From an archaeon (GTDB lineage: Archaea > Thermoproteota > Thermoprotei_A > Marsarchaeales > Marsarchaeaceae), in NCBI GenBank assembly GCA_021800035.1, contig JAJYZJ010000004.1, forward strand, positions 1 through 64,000: a DNA stretch of 64,000 bases, read 5' to 3'. Shown in pieces: positions 35,117 through 44,623 of this stretch. Every line of letters begins with the position of its first letter. Positions within the stretch are counted from its first letter, which is position 1. The notes under the pieces were generated by a model that made no database searches, was not told the origin of the DNA, and worked only from the letters and a program-made list of their open reading frames with translations. A program made the position numbers and the translations under genes.

Positions 35117-36568
35117 CTAATCGATGATGTTCTGCCATTTCTCGCGAACTCTTGCCTGGACTTCACGGCTTGATTCCACGACTCGCGGAAACTTATTCCT
35201 AATCAATGCACCGAATGGTTTGCAGGCGATGATTAATGCGCGCGAACCCGAGTATTCCTCGTAAAGTTTGTCCTCGGACTTTTCGGTCATTGGGTCGAGC
35301 GGGGTGCTCCAGGTGTCTCTAATTATATCAATCGCAGTCGCTGGGTCTGTCCTGCTGCACATCGCCCAGACGACGTCATAGAGATTTGACGGGTCGATAT
35401 CCTCATCAACAACTACAACATAGCGCCCTGCGAATCCTCCTGGCCTGCACATGGATGCGATATATCCTGCTTGGCGCGCGTGTCCCACGTAGCCCTGCTT
35501 TATCGATACAACAGTGAAGGCTCTGGTGTAGCCCGCTTCGTGACACCAGACACCATTCACGTCTGGAATGCCCGCTTTTTCTAGCACATCCCAGATTAGA
35601 GCCGCGCGCAGAGGGCATCGGAAGTATGAGTAGTCGTAAGGAGGCCTTCCAGGCGCGGTCCCGAGAATGATGGGGTTGTTTCTGTAATAAACTGCTTCGA
35701 CCTTTATGAGCGGCTTTTTGGCAACTCCTCCAGCGTAGTAGCCGGCGAACTCGCCAAATGGCCCTTCGTCCTTTGTCTCTTCGCCTATGAATCCTTCGAT
35801 AGCTATTTCGCTATCGGCCGGTATGGGAAGACCTGTGACGGGACCCTTAACTACTTTAACCCTTTCCTTGACCAAGGCCCCTGCATAATTGAACTCGGAC
35901 ACACCGTCGGGCACTTCGATTCCGGCCACCGCAAAGAGAAGCGGAGTGTGGCCGAATGATATAGCAATAGGACACTTCTCTTTTCTTTTGAGATATTTGT
36001 TGATATGTACTCTTCCATGATGACCCCCGCTGATGTGAATCCCAAGTTCTCTTTCCCCCTGCACCATCACTCTATAGGCCCCAACATTTACCCAGTCAGA
36101 GTCTGGGTCCTTTGTAATCACGCAATCGGCAGTGCCGATGTACCTCCCCCCATCATGCTCGTGCCATTTTGGCGACGGGAAAGAAAGGAGGTTCACTTGG
36201 GCTCCGGTCATCCTGTTTTCAAACAGAGGGGCATCACTGACAGTTTCGGGAGGGAAATCACTTGCGTTCCTGCTCAGCTCGTCTGAGCTAAGTCTATCCT
36301 TGAACAATCTAACGAGCTCAAGGTTTGAAGTTTGAACGGGAAGGTCTAGGGCCAGTGCTACTCTCTTCGAGTCGATCAGCGAGCCCACGAGAATTCGGTG
36401 GCCCTTCGGGTAGCCTCTTATCTCATCGAACAAGAGAGTGTATTTTTTCCCTCTTGCGTTCATTTCGGTTAGCACACCAATTTCTAGGTCCCAGTCGGCC
36501 CCGTTTACCTGCTTAAGGAGGCCCGCGTTGCTCACTCTTTCAATCCATTTTCTGAACTCAATGAGCAT
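35117..36568 (-). CDS. UbiD-family decarboxylase (prenyl-FMN dependent)
   Basis: The 483-residue protein has the usual UbiD length and layout: an N-terminal DLEIGVLTEMN block, GSLIDSKRVALAL, the flavin/metal region HISGGHHGRVHINKYLKR near 190, ISFGHTPLL, GPFGEFAGYYA near 280 with the catalytic Glu region, and VVVDEDIDPSN near 390. UbiD enzymes reversibly decarboxylate aromatic or unsaturated acids using prenylated FMN made by UbiX; no UbiX gene is in this window. In archaea another UbiD acts in the mevalonate route (anhydromevalonate phosphate), so a housekeeping role cannot be excluded, but the setting among aromatic-type genes favours catabolism. Confidence 0.9.
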   Translation of the reverse strand: MLIEFRKWIERVSNAGLLKQVNGADWDLEIGVLTEMNARGKKYTLLFDEIRGYPKGHRILVGSLIDSKRVALALDLPVQTSNLELVRLFKDRLSSDELSRNASDFPPETVSDAPLFENRMTGAQVNLLSFPSPKWHEHDGGRYIGTADCVITKDPDSDWVNVGAYRVMVQGERELGIHISGGHHGRVHINKYLKRKEKCPIAISFGHTPLLFAVAGIEVPDGVSEFNYAGALVKERVKVVKGPVTGLPIPADSEIAIEGFIGEETKDEGPFGEFAGYYAGGVAKKPLIKVEAVYYRNNPIILGTAPGRPPYDYSYFRCPLRAALIWDVLEKAGIPDVNGVWCHEAGYTRAFTVVSIKQGYVGHARQAGYIASMCRPGGFAGRYVVVVDEDIDPSNLYDVVWAMCSRTDPATAIDIIRDTWSTPLDPMTEKSEDKLYEEYSGSRALIIACKPFGALIRNKFPRVVESSREVQARVREKWQNIID

Positions 36569-36720
36569 TGAACTACAACCAGCTCCCCGAGCGAGAATAG
36601 ATAAGGATTTGCGTTTCCGGACTCAGGAAGTGGCAGTCGAATTCAGAAATTCCTTTGGCTCCATATTTTCCGGAGGCTGCTCGGTTTCTTGGGACTGGCT
36701 AGGCAGCGGTGCTTATATCT

Positions 36721-37713
36721 TCAATTATTCAAGAGTGCGATCAAATTATCTTCAAATATTCTGTTTTGATCATTAACCGGAATTCGCGACTTCTTTACGT
36801 AGTCTATCCCTTTCTGGATATCCTCAAATGGGTAATCGCTGCCAAATACTATTCTGTCGTGCCCGAGAGATTCATACGTGCACATTAATGATGGTTCGTT
36901 GAACACTCCCGAAGTATCTACGTAGAAGTTTTCTATAAAGTAGTCGCTAGGCTTCCGCTTGATAGCCGTGAATTCCTCGGGAAACTTGTGATAGGCCCAG
37001 TCTATTCTCTGTATCAGAAAGGGAATGGTTTCACCGAGGTGTCCAAGAACGATTCTCAGTCTCCGGTACTTCTCAAGCAATCCCGACATAAGTATCCGGA
37101 GGGCCGCAATTGCCGCGTCCGCACCATACCCGAAGACTGGTCCCCAAAGATAGTAGTCAGAGAAGGGTTCGATCCTGGCGGGCACATTTGGGTGCAGGAA
37201 AACTGGGAGCCTTAGCTTCTCGCACCTCTCATAAATGGGCCAAAACTGCTCTCCTTCCACGTACTCGCCCTGAACGTTGGAAAAGAGCATAAGCCCTTTG
37301 AAGCCCAAGCCCACGCATCTGTCCAGCTCAATTAGAGATTCGTGTACATCCTGAACAGGTAGAGAACAGAGTCCCATAAACCGATCAGGGTATTTATGGA
37401 AAAAGCTTGCGACATGGTCGTTGTGTATCTTCGCAAGTTCTATCCCGAGTTTGGCAGGAAAAGATTCGCACGCAGGATTGTTTGAAGAAAGCACCTGCAC
37501 GTCGATGCCAGCACCGTCGAGCGTCTTAACCCTGTCCTCGACTGGTTGGATAAGCTTCCCCATGGGACGAGGTTCTTGGATTTTTTCTGAGAGATGCCAA
37601 ACGTATCGACCATCATTTCTCAGCGAATATTTCGGATATCCATCAAATTCGATAAGCCTCTTGACATATTCAGGCGACTGCAGGTGCGACTCGAAGTCGA
37701 TTATTTTTGTCAT
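36721..37713 (-). CDS. ACMSD-family amidohydrolase with an ExH metal motif (possible decarboxylase)
   Basis: This 330-residue TIM-barrel protein starts IDFESHL, so its first metal motif is Glu-x-His in place of His-x-His. It has FLHPNVPA near 177, GHLGETIPF near 222 and the Asp of VFGSDYPFED near 293. Glu-x-His is typical for non-oxidative decarboxylases such as gamma-resorcylate or 5-carboxyvanillate decarboxylase (family knowledge). It differs from the two HxH proteins at 3582 and 25814 and is longer. It follows UbiD on the map but has its own promoter, which places the ATG at 37713 about 27 bases after the TATA centre. Confidence 0.87.
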   Translation of the reverse strand: MTKIIDFESHLQSPEYVKRLIEFDGYPKYSLRNDGRYVWHLSEKIQEPRPMGKLIQPVEDRVKTLDGAGIDVQVLSSNNPACESFPAKLGIELAKIHNDHVASFFHKYPDRFMGLCSLPVQDVHESLIELDRCVGLGFKGLMLFSNVQGEYVEGEQFWPIYERCEKLRLPVFLHPNVPARIEPFSDYYLWGPVFGYGADAAIAALRILMSGLLEKYRRLRIVLGHLGETIPFLIQRIDWAYHKFPEEFTAIKRKPSDYFIENFYVDTSGVFNEPSLMCTYESLGHDRIVFGSDYPFEDIQKGIDYVKKSRIPVNDQNRIFEDNLIALLNN

Positions 37714-37736
37714 GAATTATCGGAGCTAAGAAGGGT

Positions 37737-37744
37737 TTTAAATG
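37737..37744 (-). promoter_or_regulatory. TATA box for the ACMSD-family gene
   Basis: On the minus strand the sequence reads ATTTAAAA, centred about 27 bases before the ATG at 37713, again the leaderless spacing. Confidence 0.55.
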
Positions 37745-38181
37745 TTTACCAACGTAGCTCAACGAAAAGCACCGCTGAGAGGTTGCTGTCCCTAGTCAGG
37801 ATTTGCATTTCCTGTAAAGCGTTTTTAATTGACGAGTAAGAAGCCGGCCCCTAAGAGGGAAGTGAGAAGACCATGTGCGAGAGTTGAAATTTCAATTGCC
37901 AAAGTGCCCACACACTCGAGAGTGCTAAATGTCAAGTATTAGCTACGTGATTACTTGTGCAGCCATCCATTCGACGAAGAATTAACGCGAAAAGGGAAGC
38001 AAAGTCAGGAGCATCCAGTTTTCACTGGGTAAATGTTGTGTCAGCATTGACCCCAACTGGTCGAGCCTACCGACACAGCATTGCGCAAGAGCATAAAGAT
38101 ATCTGCTATGTCTTAGAGATCTGGTGAAGGTAACAGGTTCAGTTGCCGTGGGCCGTATTTAGATAGCCCGCAGAGTCTGGG
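37745..38181. other. Intergenic stretch, no gene seen
   Basis: No coding frame is convincing. A perfect 12-base palindrome TTGAAATTTCAA lies at 37884-37895 and may be a protein-binding site. It is 150 bases upstream of the ACMSD-family TATA box. Confidence 0.4.
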
Positions 38182-39915
38182 TCAGACGTACGGCTTTCCG
38201 CCGGATATGTATGTGCCCAGTATATTTCCTGCGGTAATTGGAAGTAGGAGATGGGAAGGCTGATCCTCGTTATGATACACGGTTATTCTCGTGGGGTACT
38301 GTTGGAGCAAGTGTCCGCTCCCTATTGAAGCAAGCGAAGAGGCCGAGTCATAATCCGAGCAGGAAATCCTGAGCCCAATTCTTGTTCCGGCACGAAAGAG
38401 GTTTCCAGTTGGCACTATGGCTATATTGAACTCGTATGGCGTATTTGGTTCGAGAGGCTCTGCTATGTCGTGCGAATGAAATGGCTGCCAAGGCTTTGAA
38501 CGAACCTTGTCAAGCGCCCTGTGACTTCCTTTCAGCCAGCCGCCAGTCAAGATCTTTCTCTTCTCCTCGAGGGTCTGTTCGAACAGCCTAAGGTTCCAGA
38601 GAATCTCATCGCCGGTTGTTGATGCGTAAATATTGGCAACAATGGGCCCAATAACTTCAGTGTCCTCTACAAGCTGCGGCGAAAGGTATTCCAGATATCC
38701 CCGGCTCCAAGGGGAGTCGAAGAAGGAGTCTGAGCCTTCATTCGGCCAGTGCTCTCTCTCACTGAGAAGGCCGTATTCATGAAGATAGAACGGCGTCCAT
38801 CGCGTCTGCGGAAGGGGCCATTCTTCCGCTTCCTTCCATTCTCCTGTGCCCATGACAAACAGCCTTATCGGAGGTTCATTTTCAACGCCATTCTCCACGC
38901 CCTTTAGCCAGCGGTCAAACCATCTCAGTGATTCATATTGAAGTTGGTAGAGTGGACGATCAAGATACGCGGGAGGCCCTATAATCATCCTCTTCTGGCT
39001 GGCGATATTTTCCCAGTTCCTGAACGCGGCGGGAAGGTGGCTTCTGTATATACCCCAATCTGCGCCTAAGTAAGCTGGCACTTTTACGTCCTTCAGCGAA
39101 GCCCTTCTCTCCTCCCAGTAGGCACTGTCGAACTGGTTGAGTAGCACGTCAACCTTGTAAGGGTTGAACTTCTCATCGGGATTTCTCAGCACATTTACAA
39201 GTTCGGGTATAGCCTCTATGTCAGCCTGCTTTGAAAGACTCTGCGCGGCCGCGTCTCTTTTCTCTTTACCCCATTCTTTTTCAGTCCAGCTCATCGGGCG
39301 AACATTTCCGTATACGAAGGAAGTGTCAGCCCAGCCTAGGAGCCAGCGCCAGGCGAGCGTGCCCCCGTGATAGAACATGTCTCTATAGAGGTCCGTGGTG
39401 CCCCATGGAGCAAAAATGCACTTTAGGTGCGGTGGATTCCTAGCGGCAACCATGTATTGGATCATGGCGAAATAGGATACACCAAACATTCCTATGTTAC
39501 CATCGCACCAGCTTTGCTTCGCCGTCCAGTCAATCACTTCGCAAACGTCAGTTACCTCCCTCTTCCCGAGTAGTTCGAAGAATCCTTCGGAGAGGCCAGT
39601 TCCCCGGAGATTCACGACTACCTGAGCGTAACCATGTCTTGCGAAAAAATAGGGGTCGCCCGCCTCTAGCGATCCGCGCGTTCTTTCTTCTCCTGGATGT
39701 GGCACGACCCCTGAAGTACTGTTTACTTTTACTGGCTCAGTCTGACCTACCTTCGAGTAGGGATGTGCCGAGACAAGTGCGGGAAACCTGCCTTCTGAAC
39801 TAGGTCGGAAAATGTCGGCGTCAAGTTGGATTCCGTCTGACATGCGTATGCTTACGTTTTTATCAACATGAACCTTGAACTTTCTTTCAGACGTCTTCCA
39901 TGTTAGGGCGAACAT
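38182..39915 (-). CDS. CocE/NonD family hydrolase (X-Pro dipeptidyl-peptidase-like)
   Basis: The 577-residue alpha/beta hydrolase has its nucleophile Ser in MFGVSYFAM (GxSYxx) near 135, the N-terminal block VSIRMSDGIQLDADIFRP, the oxyanion region VVNLRGTGLSEG, the cap, and a C-terminal jelly-roll domain with FRAGTRIGLRISCSDY. This family cleaves cocaine-like esters, glutaryl-type amides or X-Pro dipeptides. I set the start at ATG 39915 because a TATA box is centred 27 bases upstream; an upstream start at 39999 would place the promoter inside the gene. Neighbouring peptide transport and an Xaa-Pro peptidase at 48805 make peptide or amide substrates plausible. Confidence 0.88.
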   Translation of the reverse strand: MFALTWKTSERKFKVHVDKNVSIRMSDGIQLDADIFRPSSEGRFPALVSAHPYSKVGQTEPVKVNSTSGVVPHPGEERTRGSLEAGDPYFFARHGYAQVVVNLRGTGLSEGFFELLGKREVTDVCEVIDWTAKQSWCDGNIGMFGVSYFAMIQYMVAARNPPHLKCIFAPWGTTDLYRDMFYHGGTLAWRWLLGWADTSFVYGNVRPMSWTEKEWGKEKRDAAAQSLSKQADIEAIPELVNVLRNPDEKFNPYKVDVLLNQFDSAYWEERRASLKDVKVPAYLGADWGIYRSHLPAAFRNWENIASQKRMIIGPPAYLDRPLYQLQYESLRWFDRWLKGVENGVENEPPIRLFVMGTGEWKEAEEWPLPQTRWTPFYLHEYGLLSEREHWPNEGSDSFFDSPWSRGYLEYLSPQLVEDTEVIGPIVANIYASTTGDEILWNLRLFEQTLEEKRKILTGGWLKGSHRALDKVRSKPWQPFHSHDIAEPLEPNTPYEFNIAIVPTGNLFRAGTRIGLRISCSDYDSASSLASIGSGHLLQQYPTRITVYHNEDQPSHLLLPITAGNILGTYISGGKPYV

Positions 39916-39936
39916 CGAAATATCGCGCGACTCCGG

Positions 39937-39945
39937 ATTATTTAA
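39937..39945 (-). promoter_or_regulatory. TATA box for the CocE-family gene
   Basis: On the minus strand the sequence reads TTAAATAAT, centred about 26-27 bases before the ATG at 39915. It decides the start of this gene. Confidence 0.55.
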
Positions 39946-40430
39946 CATTACCTCGAACGCGATAGCTGAGCGAGAGTCAGGGCTATTACTCAGTCGCAAC
40001 CAAGGAAACGTAGTCCGCTTCCCGTTCCAAAATAATCCGGTCTGCAGCTTCCGTTACAAGCGACTTCTTTAGGTACATTAGACCATCTGGCCTTCGAAGC
40101 GCTGGGTTGGATTGGCCAGGGAACTTTGAGATCCTGCATCTAGTCGGCTCATATTGGTGTCAGCATAGATGCAAAAAGAGAAGAATCGCAGGTTGGTATC
40201 AACACAGAACGAACGAGAGTTCGAGCACTCGCCTTCATTGTCAGTTCAAGCATTCGCTTGGGACACTGCATCCACCCCTTCCAGGGGTGCTGCACCAACC
40301 GCCTTGGTCCTTGTCTCCGTATCAAATCGAGGTTATGGGAACATTTGGTTTCTGGCGTCCACCGAGCGGTCACAGAGAAATTAGATGGGCAAACGCATCT
40401 TAGGGGGTTGCTTGGATACTCAGTCCCATC
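39946..40430. other. Intergenic stretch, no intact gene
   Basis: Overlapping short frames occur on both strands (for example 40107-40403 plus, 40149-40373 minus) without a recognisable domain. It borders the restriction-enzyme relic and probably holds more decayed sequence. Confidence 0.4.
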
Positions 40431-40616
40431 CTACCGTCCATACCTCCAGTCCTCAAGCGTCTTCCCAATACCAGTGTCACCTATTCTGTGCGTTTTCTGA
40501 TAGCCAAATGCTGCTATTTCCTTGAGTCTCTCGAGGAATTCGTTACAACTCTCCAACTTGATGGCACGCCTCGGCACGTAACAAATCTCGTTCTGCGGGA
40601 AACCCTTATGCTTTCG
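40431..40616 (-). pseudogene. Relic of an MvaI/BcnI-type restriction endonuclease
   Basis: This frame has no start codon but reads clearly as protein for about 60 codons: FPQNEICYVPRRAIKLESC, then ERLKEIAAFGYQKTHR, then IGDTGIGKTLED, and a stop at 40433-40431. The block KTHRIGDTGIGKTLED matches the conserved N-terminal motif of the MvaI/BcnI restriction endonuclease family, where TGIGKT(L/F)EDLL precedes the catalytic Asp and ExK. Those catalytic parts are absent: the sequence diverges right after LED. The upstream end is closed by TAG at 40619-40617. It is a dead remnant of a restriction-modification locus; no methyltransferase remnant was found nearby. Confidence 0.6.
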
Positions 40617-40670
40617 CTATACTGACGCCCCTGAAACAGTAACGAGCGGAATTTTACTCGCTCGGCATTG

Positions 40671-40727
40671 AGGTCTCTCACTAGGATGGAGGTCTCTCAC
40701 TAGGATGGAGGTCTCTCACTAGGGTGG
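40671..40727. repeat. Three tandem 19-bp direct repeats
   Basis: The unit AGGTCTCTCACTAGGATGG occurs at 40671-40689 and 40690-40708 without change, and at 40709-40727 with one change (A to G). Perfect tandem copies in otherwise decayed sequence suggest recent slippage or a protein-binding array. Confidence 0.85.
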
Positions 40728-41261
40728 GGGGCCTCGACTTCCCACTCAAAGTCTTGGATCCGCTTTCGATAATGCCCAGGATTGCAAGAGCCAGCAAGCC
40801 TGAACAATCTGGTGCAGAAATAACCACTTAAATGTACCAGGAAAGGGACCCGGGGTCAGACTTAGCAATTGAGCTGGTCTCTTAGATGAGAAATGTTCCT
40901 CTAGATAAATGCGGAGAAAAGTCAACAATTAGCAATAAATCCGAGCGCCACGCCAACACACCCAAGTCAACGGTTTCAGCCCAGATTCTAAATCATATGG
41001 CGAAGGGACGTAGCTCTTTGGAGGAAAATGGAGATTACCCTAAACTAGGTTGAGGTGGTGGCAAAATTGAGATTGTTCATGCCGCTAATCTGAGGACCTA
41101 CCGGCTTGTACAGCGTTAAGCAGAAGAATTCTGAACAGTACTTGTTACTGGTAGTGCAGGCAGCGTCTGTGGAATGCCGAAATCTGCTTTGTTTATGAAA
41201 TGACTGGCAGACACGCAAGGCCCATCTATTCATGGTTGAGAATCCTGTGATTCATCCATGT
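40728..41261. other. Intergenic stretch, no gene seen
   Basis: Short frames on both strands show no family signature. It lies between the tandem repeats and the stop of the asparagine-synthase-like gene. Confidence 0.4.
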
Positions 41262-42245
41262 TCATGGGGAGGTGGCAACAATCGGGTAGGCGCCACAGGT
41301 GATGCAAAATCTGGAATTGGGCCGCACGTCTGCGCCGCAGTCAGGGCATCTGCAGCCCGTCTGAGCAAGCTCGGCCGGGGGAGGGAAAATCTTTCGGTAC
41401 AACCTGTAATATTCTAGGTGTTCTTTGTCTCTTATCTTTACGCGGTCTCGAGAGACTGCGTCTGCTTTGCCCTGACTGAACTCACCGTCCCCTATTTTGA
41501 CCGCGTAATACTTCGGCAGGTAGGTCGTGCCCGAGCCGTGCTCGATTGGGGTCTTGACCCTCCAAGCACTCCTCTTTCCGATAGTCCGCTCGAACGCGAC
41601 GCGCAGAATCAGCTTTCCATACTTTCTTTTGTTCCTGAGTCCTACTAGTTGTCTCGGCGTGAGCCTTTCCGCAAACTCGACCACAGTCCTGTCGAGATAG
41701 GGAAGCGAAGCGGATATGCCCAATGCCTCGGCCATCGGCTTCGAGGAGAAGTGCATGACTTTCCAGAGGTCTCTCAGCCTACGCATTAACTCCGTGGGGG
41801 GCAGGTTGAAGCTGAAGCTGTAGCCTGCGAACAATTCGTCAGCGGCATCGCCCGTCATCACCTTGGTGTAACCCTCATCGCGGGCGGCTGCTAAGCCGTG
41901 GTAGACTGCCACGCTGTTCCTTACTTCCATCGGGTCGAATGTCCCAAGAATGCGAATTACTTCGGTCAACCGGGCGGTAAGGTCTTCGGGCCTCAGTTTT
42001 AGGACGTCCAGCTCAAGACCGAGTTTTCGAGTGATAGACCTAGCGAATGGAAAGTCAGGGGTTTCGGACAACGGAAAGATGACCGTGAAGCACTTGGGCT
42101 TTGAGACTGTCGCAGCCACGTGGGCGATGATGCTTGTATCCAGACCCCCTGACAGTAGAAGTGAATCGCCTAGATTCCTTAGTACGCTAGTCTGGATGAC
42201 CGTTCTGCATTCGGTTGCCTGAACTTCGCTAATGGCTTGTTTCAT
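41262..42245 (-). CDS. Asparagine-synthase-like ATP pyrophosphatase with C-terminal zinc ribbon
   Basis: The 327-residue protein has an asparagine-synthase synthetase domain: PP-loop LLLSGGLDTSIIAH near residue 30, FTVIFPLSETPDF, VMTGDAADELFAGYSF near 140, and SLPYLDRTVVEFA near 200. The N-terminal glutaminase domain of AsnB is missing, so amide nitrogen would come from free ammonia, a partner, or the substrate is something else. The end has a zinc ribbon CRCPDCGADVRPNSRFCITC, absent from normal AsnB. The start is ATG 42245, preceded by GGTGG; the TTG at 42251 is less likely. AMP-forming ligation or tRNA/amide modification are options. It stands alone between decayed regions. Confidence 0.8.
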   Translation of the reverse strand: MKQAISEVQATECRTVIQTSVLRNLGDSLLLSGGLDTSIIAHVAATVSKPKCFTVIFPLSETPDFPFARSITRKLGLELDVLKLRPEDLTARLTEVIRILGTFDPMEVRNSVAVYHGLAAARDEGYTKVMTGDAADELFAGYSFSFNLPPTELMRRLRDLWKVMHFSSKPMAEALGISASLPYLDRTVVEFAERLTPRQLVGLRNKRKYGKLILRVAFERTIGKRSAWRVKTPIEHGSGTTYLPKYYAVKIGDGEFSQGKADAVSRDRVKIRDKEHLEYYRLYRKIFPPPAELAQTGCRCPDCGADVRPNSRFCITCGAYPIVATSP

Positions 42246-42251
42246 CTGCAA

Positions 42252-42894
42252 CCACCCTTAAGGTGTGTGGAGAGCGCCATAATAAGATGGATGGTTAATC
42301 CAGCTTGCGCCTGCTCTATTCGTTTATAGTAGTGCGGACAGTGGAGGTCGCGGGATATTTTCGCTATCTCAAAGCCACCTTCAATATTCTGAGTTTGAAA
42401 AGTCATTGGACCGCGGTTCATGCGTTATCCGCGCCCCTTGCCAGCGCTAGAAAATACACGCCCACCGAGAAAACGCGGTCTGTCACCTTATACTGCAATC
42501 GATCGAGCCAAACGTGTTTATCCCTGCCGAAGCCGAAATGGGTTTCGCGCGGATGTCGTGGAGCAGCGTATAACACGAGACAAAGTAACGGGCCAAATGG
42601 CCGCCGACATCGTTTGCCCACATAGCGCTCGTAACCCCGACCTTCACTATGTAGTTCAATGGTATCTACACTTAAAATTAAGGATTTTCCGCGTTTGGCC
42701 GCTCTGACCCGAGCTGTATTTGATGAGGGGGATGAGACTTCATGTCTGGGACGTGCACACTTTCCGACGTTATTGCGGCAGTGTCACTCTGTCCACCTAT
42801 ATGTTAAACATCCCGGAGAAGGTTAGCTGGTAGTTCTGTCGGCGAATGGAAAGCCAATCCACGGCCACTTTCAGAAAGTTGATGGATTAATCAG
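42252..42894. other. Intergenic stretch, no gene recognised
   Basis: Plus-strand frames of about 100 codons at 42305 and 42420 overlap each other and show no recognisable domain. It may hold further decayed sequence of the surface-protein gene that begins near 42895. Confidence 0.4.
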
Positions 42895-44075
42895 GAGCTC
42901 TTGCCTTTGAAAACAGGTTCTATCACACTTACTCGAGCGAGCTCCGAAACTTCCTCAGCGGGCGTTGCCAGTTTTACTTGGACCGGGGGTCCCACGCCAA
43001 GTCCTACAACATAACGTTTAACATCTATTTAGCCGGTAGCCACCTTGCGTTCACAATACCCGTGGCTGTGCTCGGATTCAACCTGTCACTCGAAAATTCG
43101 ACTATCACCGCCTTTCAAGGTTCAGGCGTAGTTGTAGCGATTTCAACGGGGTATTTATTTAGCTACACTAGGGGCCTTAACCTTCCGCCCGTAACAGGGG
43201 TTCTCAGTGCTTCCGACGTTCAGACGAATGTGACGCTGAGTTTCGAACCAAATCCCTTGGTGAGCCCGTGGTATGATAGTCTCCTTTACATTCCAGCCCG
43301 TCCCAATTCTGTGCTCACTCTGAACATCGGAAACGCCACTCCTCCTGGGTTTTACACAATCGGCATTACATCCGTTAATGAAAGTAGTGAACTCGAATAC
43401 CCATTGACGAATTCAACGATACTCACTCTCATGGTAAGGGTTTGCACCTCGCATTTGAGCCAGATTGGGGGGTGGTGCTCAACTTCGACGGCAATCCCCA
43501 AGTTTCAAACGTCAAGGTTTACACTCTCGGCGGGGAAAAAGTGTTTAACGAAAACACCTCAACCGAGTACTTCAGCACTTGGGCACACACTGCCTCCGGA
43601 TACCTGCAACGTTTCTGCTTATCTTCAGTGGGACCTTTCACACCCCTACTTCAGTTAGCTCGTGAGCACATTGTCGTGCGCTTCCCAGAGTGTGACTTTG
43701 ACCCCATGCGCAGCGCTCAACCTTCAGGTCCTCTTCAACGGTTCACCCTCAGCGATCTCCAACGTAACACTTTCCTTCCCGCCGGCTATTCCGTGAATAA
43801 CGCTACTAACGCGCAGGGAATGTAATCTACTCCCTATTCGCTTCCTGCCGGTAACTATACAGCAATCGCATACTCACCACGGATTGAGCGCGAAGACTTC
43901 TTTCACCTTATACCCAGCAGAGTCCACGAATGTCACGATGAACATTGTTCCCAAAGGCGCGCCTAGTCGGGTGCAGAGTCTCCCAATTACGCCGACTGAA
44001 GCGTACGCGTTCGTCCCTGTTCCACTGGCATTAACTACAGTCGAATGGGTAAACAAGTACGGCCGTGACGGATAA
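42895..44075 (+). pseudogene. Large secreted/surface protein gene, broken by several frameshifts
   Basis: Coding character hops between frames. Near 42910 one frame reads TLTRASSETSSAGVASFTWT; 42996-43435 in another reads NITFNIYLAGSHLAFTIPVA through PPGFYTIGITSVNESSELEY; 43442-43620 in a third reads VVLNFDGNPQVSNVKVYTLG; 43715-43790 reads LNLQVLFNGSPSAISNVTLS; 43884 on reads SFTLYPAESTNVTMNIVPKG. The pieces are rich in Asn-x-Ser/Thr sites and beta-strand patterns, like Ig-like or S-layer-type archaeal cell-surface proteins. At least four frameshifts are needed to join them, so the gene is dead. No signal peptide or anchor was found. Confidence 0.6.
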
Positions 44076-44623
44076 GCGGCCCGCTATGTTAATCATACAT
44101 TAAGCGAAGTATGTGGAGCCGAGCCGCGCCGAGCGCGTGAGGTAACAGCGGCTTACGTGATTGCAAAAGACTAGGCTAGCGGGATTAACAGTTCACAGAA
44201 TATGACCTCGAGCATGCCAGCATAGGCAAGGAATATACCCTTCGCAAGACTCTCGACCCCTAATTCCCCAGGGTCTTTGGATAATCAAGCGGAATGAGAC
44301 CTGGATAAGTCCATTCGAGCTGGTCTGTAGAGTTCGTGGAATCGCAGTTCTAGAAGCGTCCACCGGCAAGAAGATACTCAATGTTGCACACTTTAAAACA
44401 CGGGCAAGCCATCGGGGTCTCGATCTATCTGGCTAAGGTGATAAGCGCCAGAACGCCTGCCGGAGTGACCCGGTGGTTGTGGCCCCTCATGAATTGCCGA
44501 GACGTCATTAAGGTAGAAGTATCAGAAAACGACACTATCAGAAACACTGCCCTCCCCTTGTAAAGGGAAGCAATCTGGCCTCTGCATCATCGGGTCATCC
44601 TGGGGTAGCATGTTGTACAACGG
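44076..44623. other. Intergenic stretch, no gene recognised
   Basis: A 60-codon plus frame at 44381-44563 and a 62-codon minus frame at 44193-44381 have no family signature. The region may be decayed. Confidence 0.35.

Noticed and set aside
40671-40727. A possible CRISPR array
   Set aside because: The three 19-bp units are directly adjacent with no spacers.
44193-44563. Two 60-codon frames near the DoxX gene
   Set aside because: Opposite strands, no family resemblance and no promoter; left as unassigned intergenic sequence.
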